Assembly (NCBI RefSeq): GCF_007096355.1
Contig: NZ_VKDF01000004.1
Location: 558,357-622,356, forward strand
Length of the DNA stretch: 64,000 bases
Direction of reading: 5' to 3'
Origin: Paracoccus sp. M683
GTDB lineage: Bacteria > Pseudomonadota > Alphaproteobacteria > Rhodobacterales > Rhodobacteraceae
Part shown: positions 18,351 to 28,679 of the stretch, piece by piece
How positions within the stretch are numbered: the stretch's first letter is position 1
Layout of the letters: every line of letters begins with the position of its first letter
Notes under the pieces: model-generated
Told to the model about the DNA's origin: nothing
The model's input: the letters and a program-made list of their open reading frames with translations, nothing else
Database searches by the model: none
Position numbers and translations under genes: made by a program

Positions 18351-18376
18351 CGTCCGCGGATCAGGTGCCATCGGGC

Positions 18377-19020
18377 TTATGCGGGCGGCGAGAAATCCCC
18401 GACTCTGACCCCGCCGGAACTGTCGAGCACAAGGCAGGTGACGCCTTTTGCCGAACGGGACGACTGGCGTATCGTCAGCGTTGTGGGGATCGTGCCGGAA
18501 CCGAACAGGCGGTTGCCCTTGCCCAGAACAACCGGGCAGATGACCAGCTTGAACTGATCGAACAGGTCATAGGTCAGCAGCGTCTGGATAAAGTCGCTGC
18601 TGCCCGGAACGATCAGGTCAGGACCATCCCAGCCTTGATCTTCGCAAGGCCCTCTACCGTGTCGCGGCCCAGCCATTCGCTGCCGCGCCAGCCCAGATCC
18701 TGCGGCCGGTGCGTGGCCACATATTTGGTCACGGTGTCGAATGTCCGGGCCATGGCGATCTCGGCCTCGTCCATCCCCGATGGCGGATTGGCGGCAACAC
18801 GGGGTCAATGTGCGGGGAAGATGTCATAGGTCCGCCGTCTCAGAAGCAGATCGAACGGTCCGGCAAAGACCTCGGCCATGAAGGCACTGACGGTCTTGTC
18901 GAAAAGAGGTGGCAGTCAGCCGCCAAAACCAAACTCGCCCGAGCGGTCCTCGTTCTGCCCGCCCGGTGCCTGCATGACCCCGTCCATGGTCAGGAACGTA
19001 TTGACGATGATGCGTCGCAT
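18377..19020 (-). pseudogene. Decayed dihydrofolate-reductase-family (RibD C-terminal-like) gene
   Basis: Translation from ATG 19020 (MRRIIVNTFLTMDGVMQAPG) continues in one frame through DKTVSAFMAEVFAGPFDLLL and RRRTYDIFPAH, as expected for a YwjB/YyaP-type dihydrofolate reductase-like protein, but meets TGA at 18916-18918 and again at 18805-18807. At about 18627-18634 a one-base loss moves the end of the gene (DLIVPGSSDFIQTLLTYDLF, PVVLGKGNRLFG) to another frame, ending at 18377. Both TGA codons fall where relatives carry Trp (GFGGW and AHWP), so each is explained by one G-to-A change. Confidence 0.8.
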
Positions 19021-19100
19021 GGCTGTCTTTGCCCGGTTGCGGGTAACCGAGTGCCATGGCTTCGGCCACCGGTCGATGACCTGCGCGGGAATCAGCCTGC

Positions 19101-19811
19101 CTAATTGGCGGCGCTGATCACGAATCCCGGATGACATGCCAGCCTGACCGAGGTGATCGGCCCCTGATCGTTCCAGCTGGTGCGATGCAGGATCAGCAAT
19201 GCCTGCCCGCGCCGCACCTGAAGCATCCGCGCGTCGCGGGCATCGGCATTGGCGGCCGAAAAATCCACGTCGGCACGCAGATAGGGGGCATTACGCACCA
19301 GCCATTCATTCGCGTTCAGGTGATGGAAATCGGCACCCTCGACCTGCGGCACGGTGGTGCGGTTGATCCAGCGATCCTCGAACTGGAACGGCTTGCCATC
19401 GCCGTAATGCACGGCGCGCAGGTGGATCAGCACCTGTCCCGGCGGCAGGCCCATGCGCAGCGCGATCTGCGGCGGGATCGGGCCGTCGCGCCGGGCGATC
19501 AGCCGGTGGCTATAGGTCATGCCGGCGGCCTCGACCTGTTCCCTGACGATGGGGATGGAAAATGTCGTCTTGCGGACCGGGTTGATGGTCACATGCGTGC
19601 CGGCGCGGCGCTTGCGGTCCAGCAGCCCTTCATCCGCCAGCATTTGCAGCGCCTTGTTGACCGTGGCCCGCGCCACGCCGAACTCGACGGCCAGATCGGC
19701 CTCGTCCGGGATGCGGTCGCCCTGCCGCCATTCGCGGTCCATGATCCGGCGGCGGACCTCGGTTGCGATCAGTTGCGCCTTGGGCGGCTGGCTGGCGGGC
19801 GGGACGGTCAT
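19101..19811 (-). CDS. hutC: Histidine utilisation repressor, GntR/UTRA family
   Basis: 236-aa repressor with a winged helix (LAVEFGVARATVNKALQMLA, about residues 40-65) and a UTRA domain that binds urocanate in studied HutC proteins. RRRAGTHVTINPVRKTTFSI and the C-terminal ACHPGFVISAA segment are typical of HutC. Its start overlaps the hutF stop (ATGA). The hutF-hutC transcript diverges from hutI-hutH-hutG-hutU, and two matching half-palindromic sites in the divergent gap are the expected binding sites. Confidence 0.93.
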   Translation of the reverse strand: MTVPPASQPPKAQLIATEVRRRIMDREWRQGDRIPDEADLAVEFGVARATVNKALQMLADEGLLDRKRRAGTHVTINPVRKTTFSIPIVREQVEAAGMTYSHRLIARRDGPIPPQIALRMGLPPGQVLIHLRAVHYGDGKPFQFEDRWINRTTVPQVEGADFHHLNANEWLVRNAPYLRADVDFSAANADARDARMLQVRRGQALLILHRTSWNDQGPITSVRLACHPGFVISAAN

Positions 19812-21172
19812 ATCCGCGCCTGAAGTGTGGTGATGCAGGTCAGGTAGGCCGCCGTAATGGCATCGCGCGCGACGTGGCGGCCACCTTGGACGACATGGCG
19901 CCCGGCGGCCCAGACATCGCGCACAAGCCCGTCACCGCCGGCAAAGATCAGGCTGTCCAACAGTTCATCGCCCTTGCGCCCGGCCATGACCGGATTGGCC
20001 AGCGAGACGGCGCTGAGATCGGCCCAGAGGCCTGCGCGGATCGCCCCGGTATCGCGCCCCGCCGCCGCGGCACCGCCTTGCAGACCTGCCTCGTAAAGCA
20101 CCCGCCCGGTCGAGCGTTCCGGCGTCGCCAGAATGGCGCGGGCGGTGTCGCGCAGGCGCTGGCTGTATTCCAGGGTGCGCAGCTCCTCGATCAGCGAGAT
20201 GCGGATATTGCTGTCCGAGCCGAAGCCGAGCGCGCCGCCGGCATCGCGCCAGATGGTGCCGTTGAAAATGCCGTCGCCAAGGCTCGATTCGGTCAGCGGG
20301 CACAGGCCCGCCACAGCGCCGGTGGTGGCAAGGCGGCGGGTTTCATCCTCGGTCATATGGGTCAGGTGGATCAGCGTCCAGCGCGCATCGGGGGCGTGGT
20401 TGTCCAGCAGCCATTCGACCGGACGGCGGCCATAGGCGGCGCTGATTTCCTCGATCTCGGGGATCTGCTCGGCCAGGTGCATATGCAGCGGGCGGTCGGG
20501 GCGCAGGGTGGTGCACAGCGCCAGACCCTCGGGGCTGACGGCGCGCAGGGAATGGGGCGCGACGCCGATGGCGGCGTCAGCGGGCAGGGCGCGCAACGTG
20601 GCCTCGGCGGCATCCAGCAGCCCGACAAAGCTGTCGGGATCGGTGCCGAACCGCACCTGGCCGGGGCCAAGCGGGCGCCGGTCGACGCCGCCAAACTGGT
20701 AATGCACCGGCAGCAGCGTCAGCCCGATCCCGGTCTGCGAGGCCGCCGCCGCGATGCGTTCAGACATCTCGGCCAGATTGGCATAGGCCGCGCCGTCGGG
20801 CCGGTGGTGCAGGTAGTGGAATTCGACATTGGTGGCGAAGCCTGCCTCCAGCATCTCCATCTGAACCAGTGCTGCGATGGCCTGAACGTCGTCGGGCGTC
20901 AGATGGTCGAGAAAGCGATACATGATCTGCCGCCAGGTCCAGAACGTGTCGCGCGGATGGGGGCCGCGTGCCTCGGAAAGGCCGGCCATGGCGCGCTGGA
21001 AGGCATGGGAATGCACGTTGGCCATGGCGGGCAGCAACATCTGGACGCGCCTGCCCTTGGGCGTGGCGTTGGGGGTGGCACTGGCGATGCGGCCATCGGC
21101 AGCGATCTCGACCCGCACATGATCCGCCCATCCTTCGGGCAGCAATGCCCGTTCCGCCCAAAGAATGCTCAT
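19808..21172 (-). CDS. hutF: Formimidoylglutamate deiminase
   Basis: 454-aa amidohydrolase that converts N-formimidoyl-L-glutamate to N-formyl-L-glutamate and ammonia, the fourth step of the five-step histidine pathway. Metal-site motifs: MANVHSHAFQRAMAG (HxH), EFHYLHH, the IHLTHMTEDE histidine and GFGSDSNI (Asp). ATG 21172 gives the family N-terminus MSILWAERALLPEGW. Its presence together with hutG, and the absence of a direct formimidoylglutamase, defines the deiminase/deformylase branch. Confidence 0.95.
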   Translation of the reverse strand: MSILWAERALLPEGWADHVRVEIAADGRIASATPNATPKGRRVQMLLPAMANVHSHAFQRAMAGLSEARGPHPRDTFWTWRQIMYRFLDHLTPDDVQAIAALVQMEMLEAGFATNVEFHYLHHRPDGAAYANLAEMSERIAAAASQTGIGLTLLPVHYQFGGVDRRPLGPGQVRFGTDPDSFVGLLDAAEATLRALPADAAIGVAPHSLRAVSPEGLALCTTLRPDRPLHMHLAEQIPEIEEISAAYGRRPVEWLLDNHAPDARWTLIHLTHMTEDETRRLATTGAVAGLCPLTESSLGDGIFNGTIWRDAGGALGFGSDSNIRISLIEELRTLEYSQRLRDTARAILATPERSTGRVLYEAGLQGGAAAAGRDTGAIRAGLWADLSAVSLANPVMAGRKGDELLDSLIFAGGDGLVRDVWAAGRHVVQGGRHVARDAITAAYLTCITTLQARI

Positions 21173-21210
21173 CCGGTTCCTCGATCTGCACAAGCTGGTT
21201 GACTGGGAAT

Positions 21211-21246
21211 AAGTTTATACATAAGACTTCAATAAGTCTAGACATA
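21211..21246. promoter_or_regulatory. Two direct-repeat candidate HutC operators
   Basis: In the 88-bp gap between hutF and hutI, AAGTTTATACATA (21211-21223) and AAGTCTAGACATA (21234-21246) are near-identical 13-mers, 23 bp apart (about two helical turns on one DNA face). The second contains the palindrome GTCTAGAC. Both fit the GT-N-TA-N-AC core of GntR/HutC-family operators, so HutC probably represses both divergent transcripts from here. Confidence 0.65.
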
Positions 21247-21260
21247 GAAAGCGAAGGGCG

Positions 21261-22460
21261 ATGCATCTTCTCAGCAATGCCAGACTGGCGATATTCGACG
21301 CGGCGACCGGGCAATTCAGCCTGAGCGCGCCCATAGGCATGGTGCTGGACGGTGACAGCATCGCCTGGATCGGTGACGGGTCCGTGCCGGCACAATACGC
21401 CCATGCCGATGAACTGGATCTTGAGGGGCGCGTGGTCACGCCGGGCCTGATCGACTGCCACACCCATATCGTTTTCGGCGGCGACCGCGCCCGCGAATTC
21501 GAGATGCGGCTGGAAGGCGCCAGCTATGAAGAGATTTCGCGGGCAGGGGGCGGCATCGTTTCCAGCGTGCGGGCCACGCGCGAGGCGGACGAATCGCGGC
21601 TGCTGGCCAATGCGCTGACCCGCGTTGATGCTCTGCTGGCCGAGGGTGTCACGACGATCGAGATCAAATCTGGCTATGGTCTTGATATTGCATCGGAACT
21701 GAAGATGCTGCGCGTCGCCCGCCTGATCGAGGCGCGGCGCGATGTGACGGTCAAGACCACCTGGCTGGCCGCCCATGCGCTGCCGCCTGAATATGAAGGG
21801 GACCGCGCCGGATACCTGCGCGATGTGGTCATTGCCGGGATGGATCAGGGCCATGCCGAGGATCTGATCGACGCAGTTGACGGCTTTTGCGAGGGCATCG
21901 CCTTTTCGCGCGACGAGATGGCGATGGTGTTCGACCACGCCGCGACTTTGGGCCTGCCGGTCAAGCTGCATGCCGAGCAACTGTCGGATCTGGGCGGGGC
22001 GGCGATGGCGGCGCAGCATGGCGCGATCTCGGCCGATCATCTGGAATGGTTGGGTCAGGATGGCATCGACGCGATGGCGGCATCGGGCACGGTTGCGGTG
22101 ATGCTGCCCGGCGCCTTCTATACGCTGCGCGAGACTAAGCTGCCCCCGATCCAGGGCCTGCGCGATGCCGGCGTGCCGATGGCGCTGGCGACAGATTGCA
22201 ACCCCGGCACCTCGCCGCTGACCTCGATCCTGCTGACCATGAACATGGGGGCGACGCTGTTTCGCATGACGCCCGCCGAATGTCTGGCGGGCGTAACCAC
22301 CCATGCCGCCCGCGCGCTTGGGCTGGCCGATCGCGGCACGCTGGCCGTGGGTCAGCGCGCCGATCTGGCCATCTGGAACATCAATGAACTGGCCGAGCTT
22401 TCCTATCGCATCGGCTTCAACCCCCTTCATGCCCGCATCGTCGGAGGCGAATTTGTCTGA
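21261..22460 (+). CDS. hutI: Imidazolonepropionase
   Basis: 399-aa amidohydrolase that opens the ring of 4-imidazolone-5-propionate to give formimidoylglutamate (third step). Zinc-ligand motifs are [23 protein letters not shown], and [11 protein letters not shown] with its Asp; the [10 protein letters not shown] segment is characteristic. ATG 21261 begins [12 protein letters not shown], 14 bp after the second candidate operator. The stop codon lies inside the hutH start region (8-nt overlap), so the two are translationally coupled. Confidence 0.95.
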   Translation: MHLLSNARLAIFDAATGQFSLSAPIGMVLDGDSIAWIGDGSVPAQYAHADELDLEGRVVTPGLIDCHTHIVFGGDRAREFEMRLEGASYEEISRAGGGIVSSVRATREADESRLLANALTRVDALLAEGVTTIEIKSGYGLDIASELKMLRVARLIEARRDVTVKTTWLAAHALPPEYEGDRAGYLRDVVIAGMDQGHAEDLIDAVDGFCEGIAFSRDEMAMVFDHAATLGLPVKLHAEQLSDLGGAAMAAQHGAISADHLEWLGQDGIDAMAASGTVAVMLPGAFYTLRETKLPPIQGLRDAGVPMALATDCNPGTSPLTSILLTMNMGATLFRMTPAECLAGVTTHAARALGLADRGTLAVGQRADLAIWNINELAELSYRIGFNPLHARIVGGEFV

Positions 22461-23994
22461 ACTGATCCTTACCCCCGGCGACACCACGCTGGCGCAGCTT
22501 GAAACCGTCTGGCGGACAGGCCGCCCCGTGCGCCTGGCCGACAGCGCCCGCCCCGGCATCGCCGCCTCCGCCGCCCGGATCGAGGCCGCCGCCAATGGCG
22601 ATCAACCGGTCTATGGCGTCAATACCGGCTTCGGCAAACTGGCCTCGATCAAGATCGCGTCCAAGGACACAGCGACGCTGCAACGCAACCTGATCCTGTC
22701 CCATTGCTGCGGCGTGGGCGAGCCGGTGGAGCCCGAAACCGTCCGCCTGATCATGGTGCTGAAACTGCTGTCACTTGGCCGTGGCGCCTCGGGCATCCGC
22801 CCCGAGGTGATCGCGCTGATTGAATCGATGCTGGCGCGCGGCGTTCTGCCAGTGATCCCCTCGCAGGGCTCGGTCGGGGCCTCGGGCGATCTGGCGCCCT
22901 TGGCGCATATGGCGGCGGCGATGCTGGGCGAGGGTCGCGCGACCTTTGAGGGCGTCGAGATGCCCGCCGCTCAGGCGCTGACCGCTGCCGGGCTTTCGCC
23001 CGTTGTGCTGGCCGCGAAAGAGGGGCTGGCGCTGATCAACGGCACGCAGGTTTCCACCGCCTTTGCGCTGGTGGGGCTGTGGCAGGCCTTTGCTTCGGCC
23101 CGTGCTGCGCTGGTCGTGTCGTCGATGTCCACCGATGCGATCATGGGGTCGACCGCGCCTTTCTTCGACGAGATCCACCAGTTGCGCGGCCATCGCGGCC
23201 AGATCACCGCCGCCCGCGCCATTCGCGGGCTGATGGAGGGCAGCGCCATACGCGACAGCCATCGCGAGGGCGACAGCCGCGTGCAGGACCCTTATTGCAT
23301 CCGCTGCCAGCCGCAGGTGACGGGGGCCTGCATCGACCTGTTGTGGCAGGCCGCGCGGACGCTGGAGATTGAATCGAACGCCGCCACCGACAACCCGCTG
23401 GTGCTGACGGGCGAGGGCGGCATTGTCTCGGGCGGGAATTTCCATGCCGAGCCGGTGGCCTTCGCCGCCGACCAGATCGCCTTGGCGATTGCCGAGATCG
23501 GCGCCATCTCGCAGCGCCGCATCGCGCTGATGGTCGATCCGACGCTGAGCCACGACCTGCCGCCCTTCCTGACGCCCGAACCGGGGCTGAATAGCGGGCT
23601 GATGATCGCCGAGGTCACCAGCGCGGCTTTGATGAGCGAAAACAAGCATCTGGCCAATCCTTGTTCGACCGATTCCACCCCCACCAGCGCCAATCAGGAG
23701 GACCATGTCAGCATGGCCGCCCATGGCGCGCGGCGCTTGCTGCGGATGAACGCGAACCTTGCCCAGATCATCGGGATCGAGGCGATGTGCGCCGGTGCCG
23801 GGATCGAGTTCCGCGCGCCGCTGCTGACCTCGCCCCCCTTGCAGGCCGCGCTGACAAAGCTGCGTCAGACGATCCCGCCGGTGGTGCAGGACCGTTACCT
23901 CGCCCCCGATCTGGCCGAGGCCGCGCGGCTGGTGCGCGAGGATGTGCTGACCGGCGCCGTTCCCGCCGATCTGCTTCAGGAAATCCACGCATGA
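22453..23994 (+). CDS. hutH: Histidine ammonia-lyase
   Basis: 513-aa lyase that deaminates L-histidine to urocanate (first step). The MIO cofactor triad Ala143-Ser144-Gly145 is present in [16 protein letters not shown], with VNTGFGKLA upstream and [18 protein letters not shown] and the QEDHVSM segment downstream. The start is a TTG at 22453: GGAGG at 22443-22447 is well spaced from it, and translation [17 protein letters not shown] matches the family N-terminus. An in-frame ATG at 22429 lacks a Shine-Dalgarno. The gene overlaps hutI by 8 nt and hutG by ATGA. Confidence 0.94.
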   Translation: MSELILTPGDTTLAQLETVWRTGRPVRLADSARPGIAASAARIEAAANGDQPVYGVNTGFGKLASIKIASKDTATLQRNLILSHCCGVGEPVEPETVRLIMVLKLLSLGRGASGIRPEVIALIESMLARGVLPVIPSQGSVGASGDLAPLAHMAAAMLGEGRATFEGVEMPAAQALTAAGLSPVVLAAKEGLALINGTQVSTAFALVGLWQAFASARAALVVSSMSTDAIMGSTAPFFDEIHQLRGHRGQITAARAIRGLMEGSAIRDSHREGDSRVQDPYCIRCQPQVTGACIDLLWQAARTLEIESNAATDNPLVLTGEGGIVSGGNFHAEPVAFAADQIALAIAEIGAISQRRIALMVDPTLSHDLPPFLTPEPGLNSGLMIAEVTSAALMSENKHLANPCSTDSTPTSANQEDHVSMAAHGARRLLRMNANLAQIIGIEAMCAGAGIEFRAPLLTSPPLQAALTKLRQTIPPVVQDRYLAPDLAEAARLVREDVLTGAVPADLLQEIHA

Positions 23995-24782
23995 GCCCGG
24001 TTGAAATCCACGAAGGCGACAGCCCCGTTATTCTGGGCCTGCCCCATACCGGCACCTTTCTGCCCGATGAAATCATGGCCCGGCTGAACCCGCGCGGGCA
24101 GGTGCTGGCCGATACGGATTGGCATATCCACCGGCTTTATGACGGGCTGCTGCCCGGCGCTACGACGGTCAGGGCGACGTTCCACCGCTATGTCATCGAC
24201 GCGAACCGGGGGCTGGACGATGCCAGCCTCTATCCCGGCCAGAACACCACCGGGTTGGTGCCCGTGACCGATTTCGATGGTCAGCCGATCTGGATCACCG
24301 AACCCGACGCGGATGACATTGCCGAGCGCAAGGCACGCTTCTACGCGCCCTATCACGCGGCGCTTCAGGCGCAGATCGACCGGGTCAGGGCGCGGCATGG
24401 GGTGGCGATCCTGTATGATTGCCACTCGATCCGCAGCCATATTCCGTTCCTCTTTGACGGCATCCTGCCCGATTTCAACATCGGCACCAATTCCGGCGCC
24501 TCCTGCGATCCGCGCATCGAGGCCGCCACCTTTGATGCCTGTGCCGCCTCGGGCCGAAGCCATGTGCTGAATGGCCGCTTCAAGGGCGGCTGGACCACGC
24601 GGCATTACGGCCAGCCGGGGCAGGGCGTCCATGTGATCCAGATGGAACTGGCGCAATCCAGCCATCTGACCACCGAGACCCCGCCTTTCGCCTATGACGA
24701 GGCCAAGGCGCGCGAATTGCGCGTTACGCTGGCCCGCATCCTGAACGATCTCGCGGCGTTGTCCGCCGAACTGAAGGTTTGA
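23991..24782 (+). CDS. hutG: N-formylglutamate deformylase
   Basis: 263-aa zinc hydrolase that releases formate from N-formyl-L-glutamate to yield glutamate, the last pathway step. It shows [31 protein letters not shown], the [16 protein letters not shown] metal and substrate region, and [14 protein letters not shown] near the C-terminus. ATG 23991 overlaps the hutH stop. The open frame extends left into hutH, but that is shadow. Confidence 0.94.
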   Translation: MSPVEIHEGDSPVILGLPHTGTFLPDEIMARLNPRGQVLADTDWHIHRLYDGLLPGATTVRATFHRYVIDANRGLDDASLYPGQNTTGLVPVTDFDGQPIWITEPDADDIAERKARFYAPYHAALQAQIDRVRARHGVAILYDCHSIRSHIPFLFDGILPDFNIGTNSGASCDPRIEAATFDACAASGRSHVLNGRFKGGWTTRHYGQPGQGVHVIQMELAQSSHLTTETPPFAYDEAKARELRVTLARILNDLAALSAELKV

Positions 24783-24787
24783 TCCCG

Positions 24788-26464
24788 ATGAACAATCCCC
24801 GCCTGAACACCCGCGACGTCTATCCCGCCACCGGCAACAAGCTGACGGCCAAAAGCTGGCTGACCGAGGCGCCGATGCGGATGCTGATGAACAACCTGCA
24901 TCCCGACGTGGCCGAGAACCCGCATGAACTGGTGGTCTATGGCGGCATCGGCCGGGCGGCGCGGACCTGGAAGGATTACGACCTGATCGTCAAAAGCCTG
25001 ACCGATCTGGAGGAAGACGAGACCCTTCTGGTGCAATCGGGCAAGCCGGTTGGCGTGTTCAAGACCCATAAGGACGCGCCGCGCGTGCTGATCGCGAACT
25101 CGAACCTGGTGCCGCATTGGGCGACCTGGGACCATTTCAACGAATTGGATAAGAAGGGGCTGGCCATGTATGGCCAGATGACCGCCGGATCGTGGATCTA
25201 TATCGGCAGCCAGGGCATCGTTCAGGGCACCTATGAAACCTTTGTCGAAGCCGGGCGGCAGCATTATGGCGGCAGCCTGAAAGGCAAATGGATCCTGACC
25301 GGCGGGCTTGGCGGCATGGGTGGCGCGCAGCCCCTGGCTGCCGTCATGGCCGGAGCCTGCTGTCTGGCCGTCGAATGCAACGAGGCCAGCGCCGATTTCC
25401 GCCTGCGCACCCGCTATGTCGATGAAAAGACGCATGATCTGGACGAGGCGCTGGCGCTGATCGAGCGCTGGACCAAGGCGGGAGAGGCGAAATCCGTAGC
25501 CCTGATCGGCAATGCCGCCGAGGTCTTTCCCGAACTCGTGCGCCGGATGAAGGCGGGCGGTCCGCGTCCCGATATCGTCACCGACCAGACCAGCGCCCAT
25601 GACCCGATCCACGGATATCTGCCGATCGGCTGGACCGTGGCCGAATGGCGCGCCAAGCAGGAAAGCGAGCCCAAGGCGGTCGAGGCCGCAGCCCGCGCCA
25701 GCATGAAGGACCATGTCGCCGCCATGGTCGATTTCTGGAATGCGGGTGTGCCGACGCTGGATTACGGCAACAATATCCGTCAGGTCGCGCTGGAAGAGGG
25801 GCTTGAAAACGCCTTTGCCTTCCCCGGTTTCGTGCCCGCCTATATCCGCCCGCTGTTCTGCCGGGGTGTCGGGCCCTTCCGTTGGGCGGCTTTGTCAGGC
25901 GACCCGGAAGATATCTACAAGACCGATGCCAAGGTGAAAGAGCTGATCGACGATCCGCATCTGCACAACTGGCTGGACATGGCGCGCGATCGCATCAGCT
26001 TTCAGGGCCTGCCTGCGCGCATCTGCTGGGTGGGTCTGGGCCTGCGTCACAAGCTGGGTCTGGCCTTCAATGAAATGGTGCGCAATGGCGAGCTTTCCGC
26101 CCCCATCGTCATTGGCCGCGACCATCTGGACAGCGGTTCCGTCGCCAGCCCCAACCGCGAGACCGAGGCCATGGCCGATGGCAGCGACGCGGTCAGCGAC
26201 TGGCCGCTGCTGAACGCGCTGCTGAATACGGCGTCAGGTGCCACTTGGGTCAGCTTGCATCACGGCGGCGGCGTAGGCATGGGCTTTTCGCAGCATTCGG
26301 GTATGGTCATCTGCTGTGACGGAACCGAAGATGCCGATCGGCGGATCGCCCGCGTCTTGTGGAACGACCCGGCCACTGGCGTCATGCGCCATGCCGATGC
26401 GGGCTATCAGATCGCCCTCGATTGCGCCCGCGAGAACCAGTTGAACCTGCCCGGCATCCTGTAA
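24788..26464 (+). CDS. hutU: Urocanate hydratase
   Basis: 558-aa NAD-dependent enzyme that hydrates urocanate to imidazolonepropionate (second step). Clear family segments are [40 protein letters not shown], the NAD-binding [34 protein letters not shown], and the C-terminal [20 protein letters not shown] 24788 begins [16 protein letters not shown]; a TTG three codons earlier is less likely. It lies 5 bp after hutG and 31 bp before the binding-protein gene, so the transporter is probably in the same operon. Confidence 0.96.
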   Translation: MNNPRLNTRDVYPATGNKLTAKSWLTEAPMRMLMNNLHPDVAENPHELVVYGGIGRAARTWKDYDLIVKSLTDLEEDETLLVQSGKPVGVFKTHKDAPRVLIANSNLVPHWATWDHFNELDKKGLAMYGQMTAGSWIYIGSQGIVQGTYETFVEAGRQHYGGSLKGKWILTGGLGGMGGAQPLAAVMAGACCLAVECNEASADFRLRTRYVDEKTHDLDEALALIERWTKAGEAKSVALIGNAAEVFPELVRRMKAGGPRPDIVTDQTSAHDPIHGYLPIGWTVAEWRAKQESEPKAVEAAARASMKDHVAAMVDFWNAGVPTLDYGNNIRQVALEEGLENAFAFPGFVPAYIRPLFCRGVGPFRWAALSGDPEDIYKTDAKVKELIDDPHLHNWLDMARDRISFQGLPARICWVGLGLRHKLGLAFNEMVRNGELSAPIVIGRDHLDSGSVASPNRETEAMADGSDAVSDWPLLNALLNTASGATWVSLHHGGGVGMGFSQHSGMVICCDGTEDADRRIARVLWNDPATGVMRHADAGYQIALDCARENQLNLPGIL

Positions 26465-26495
26465 CGCCGGTATAATGACCAACGAGGAGAAGAAG

Positions 26496-27314
26496 ATGAA
26501 ACTGACCACCACGCTGAAAGGCGCGCTTCTGGGCATGACCATTCTGGGCCTTGCCACGCCGGTCCTTGCCGACCAGCTTGCCGACATCAAGGCCGCAGGC
26601 AAGATCGTCACCGCGACCGACATGCATTACGCCCCCTTCGACATGCTGACCAACGGCACCTATGAGGGCATCACCAAGGACCTGTTTGACGAGGTCGCCA
26701 AGGAATTGGGCGTCGAGCCGGTCTATCAGGACATTCCCTGGCCGGCCGAGCTGCCGGGGCTGGAGGTCGGCAAGTTCGACATCATCATCGCCCCCGTGAC
26801 CGTCACCCCCGAACGGATCGAGCGTTACGCCTTTGGCCTGCCCATCGCTGACGCCACCGTGGGCCTTGTCCGCGCCGCCGCCAGCGAGGCGGTGATGAAG
26901 CCCGAGGATATCGCCGGCAAGACCGTCGGCGTCCAGCAGGGCACCGCCCAGTTCAAGCAGCTTGAAGCTTATGGCGCCAGCATCGGCGGCATCACCATCA
27001 AGGAATACGGCACCACGGATGAAGCCTATGCCGATCTGGCCGCCGGTCGTCTGGACGCGGTGGCGGGTTCCTCGCCCAACCTCGCCTATCTGGTGAAGAA
27101 CCGGGCCGAGACCTTTGCCCTGACCGATCCGGCAACCTTTGGCGAGCCGAAATATTTCGCATGGGCCATGCAGAAGGACGAGGATTCGGCCTCGCTGGTC
27201 GAGGCCGTGAATGCCGCGATCCTGAAGATGCATGACGATGGCCGCATGGCCGCCATTCAGGAAAAATGGCTGGGAACGGCGACCGATCTGCCGCGCGAAG
27301 TCCCCACTGAATGA
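26496..27314 (+). CDS. Polar amino-acid ABC transporter substrate-binding protein
   Basis: 272-aa periplasmic family-3 binding protein. Signal peptide MKLTTTLKGALLGMTILGLA ends at about VLADQLAD. The lobe sequences DMHYAPFDMLTNGTYEGITK, KFDIIIAPVTVTPERIERYAF and VQQGTAQFKQLEAYG are typical. GAGGAG upstream supports ATG 26496 over an earlier in-frame codon at 26475. Position behind hutU and ahead of two permeases and an ATPase indicates uptake of histidine or urocanate (inference). Confidence 0.92.
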   Translation: MKLTTTLKGALLGMTILGLATPVLADQLADIKAAGKIVTATDMHYAPFDMLTNGTYEGITKDLFDEVAKELGVEPVYQDIPWPAELPGLEVGKFDIIIAPVTVTPERIERYAFGLPIADATVGLVRAAASEAVMKPEDIAGKTVGVQQGTAQFKQLEAYGASIGGITIKEYGTTDEAYADLAAGRLDAVAGSSPNLAYLVKNRAETFALTDPATFGEPKYFAWAMQKDEDSASLVEAVNAAILKMHDDGRMAAIQEKWLGTATDLPREVPTE

Positions 27315-27321
27315 TCCGGTT

Positions 27322-27347
27322 GCGGGCGGGGTGAAGGCCCCGCCCGC
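27322..27347 (+). other. GC-rich intercistronic hairpin
   Basis: GCGGGCGGGG (27322-27331) pairs perfectly with CCCCGCCCGC (27338-27347) around a 6-nt loop, 7 nt after the binding-protein stop and without a T-run. Such hairpins often stabilise the upstream mRNA or attenuate, allowing more binding protein than permease to be made. Confidence 0.6.
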
Positions 27348-27367
27348 ATCTTCCTGACGGGGTCCGC

Positions 27368-28015
27368 ATGTTTTCCATCCAGACTTTTCTTGACGCCTTT
27401 GGCCCCTTGGCCATGGCCGCGCGGTACACGCTGCTGGTTTCGGGCCTTGGCATCGCGCTTGGGCTGGTGATCGGCGCGCTGATCTGCGCCGCCGCGCTGT
27501 CGAAATCGCGCGCCCTGCGCCGGTTCGCGGCGATCTGGGTCAGCTTCCTGCGCGGGGTGCCGCTGCTGGTGCAACTTCTGCTGATGTTCTATCTGCTGCC
27601 GGTCGTGGGTATCAACGTTCCCGCATTGGCCGCCGCCGTCATCACTGTCGGCATCTGCGCCAGCGCCTATATCGCCGAGATCTGGCGCGGCGCCATCGGC
27701 GCGCTGCCCCCCGGCCAGACCGAGGCCGCCGCCGCCATCGGCATAGCCCCCACCACGATCTGGACTCGCATCGTGCTGCCTCAGGCCGTGGTCATGTCGC
27801 TGCCCGCGCTTGTCAATGAACTGATCCTCTTGGTCAAAGCCTCGTCCCTCGTCTCGGTCGTCGGCATCATGGAGGTCACGCGCGCCAGTCAGGCGCAGGC
27901 CGCCACCACCTTCCGCCCGCTAGAGGTCTATCTGGCCGCCGCCTGTATTTACCTTGCCATCAACCTCTGCCTTGCGGGTATAGGCCGCTGGCTGGAACAC
28001 AGGGCGGCCGTCTGA
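27368..28015 (+). CDS. Polar amino-acid ABC transporter permease (HisQ/HisM-type)
   Basis: 215-aa inner-membrane permease with about five transmembrane segments. WVSFLRGVPLLVQLLLMFYL is the conserved FxRGTPLLVQ motif of the amino-acid class, and the EAA loop reads GQTEAAAAIGIAPTTIWTRI followed by VLPQAV. It is the first of a permease pair; the next gene starts at 28015 in TGATG overlap. Confidence 0.93.
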   Translation: MFSIQTFLDAFGPLAMAARYTLLVSGLGIALGLVIGALICAAALSKSRALRRFAAIWVSFLRGVPLLVQLLLMFYLLPVVGINVPALAAAVITVGICASAYIAEIWRGAIGALPPGQTEAAAAIGIAPTTIWTRIVLPQAVVMSLPALVNELILLVKASSLVSVVGIMEVTRASQAQAATTFRPLEVYLAAACIYLAINLCLAGIGRWLEHRAAV

Positions 28016-28677
28016 TGGAATGGAGCGTCTTTCAGCAATATGGCCCGATGCTGCTGCGCGGCTTTGGCGTCACCATCTTCTGTTGGCTCATGGGCACGGT
28101 TCTGGCCATGGGCCTGGGCCTGATCATCGCGCTGATGCAGCGTTACGGGCCGCGTCCGCTGCGCTGGCTGTTGCAGGTCTATATCGAGGTGATCCGGGGC
28201 ACCCCCTTTCTGGTGCAACTGTTCGTCCTTTATTACGGCGGCCCGCTGGTCGGGCTGCGGCTGGACGCACTGCCTGCGGGTCTGTTGGGCCTGACCATCT
28301 ATGGCAGCCCCTATTTCGCGGAAATCTTCCGCTCGGGCTTCAACGCCGTGCCGGTGGGGCAGCTAGAGGCCGCGCGCGCCATCGGCATGTCAGAAACCAA
28401 TATCATCCGGCGCATATTGCTGCCCTTGGGGCTGGTCTCGGCCCTGCCGGCGCTGGTCAATTTCTCGATCATCCTGACCAAGGAAACGGTAATCCTGTCG
28501 ATCATCACCGTCCCTGAACTGATGTATCAGGTCAGCCGCATGTCGACCGAAACCTTCCGCTATCTCGAAGCCAACCTGGTGCTGGCACTGTTCTTCTGGG
28601 GGCTGGTCGAGACGATTTCGCGCGTCGGCCGCCGGCTAGAGGCGCGCATCACCCGCCACCTGATCGAAAGGGTCTGA
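28015..28677 (+). CDS. Polar amino-acid ABC transporter permease (HisM/HisQ-type)
   Basis: 220-aa inner-membrane permease. It has YIEVIRGTPFLVQLFVLYYG and the EAA loop VGQLEAARAIGMSETNIIRR with ILLPLG following. Its start codon shares bases with the preceding stop, and the ATPase gene follows after 2 bp. It forms the heteromeric channel with the upstream permease. Confidence 0.93.
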   Translation: MEWSVFQQYGPMLLRGFGVTIFCWLMGTVLAMGLGLIIALMQRYGPRPLRWLLQVYIEVIRGTPFLVQLFVLYYGGPLVGLRLDALPAGLLGLTIYGSPYFAEIFRSGFNAVPVGQLEAARAIGMSETNIIRRILLPLGLVSALPALVNFSIILTKETVILSIITVPELMYQVSRMSTETFRYLEANLVLALFFWGLVETISRVGRRLEARITRHLIERV

Positions 28678-28679
28678 GA

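Noticed and set aside
18365..18829. 154-aa plus-strand frame in the decayed region
   Set aside because: It is antisense to the reductase-like pseudogene, whose minus-strand translation is recognisable.
18805..18918. UGA read as tryptophan (alternative code)
   Set aside because: Genes throughout the window terminate normally at TGA, and the same pseudogene also has a frameshift.
20760..22595. 611-aa minus-strand frame across hutF and hutI
   Set aside because: It crosses the divergent promoter and matches neither gene's product; shadow.
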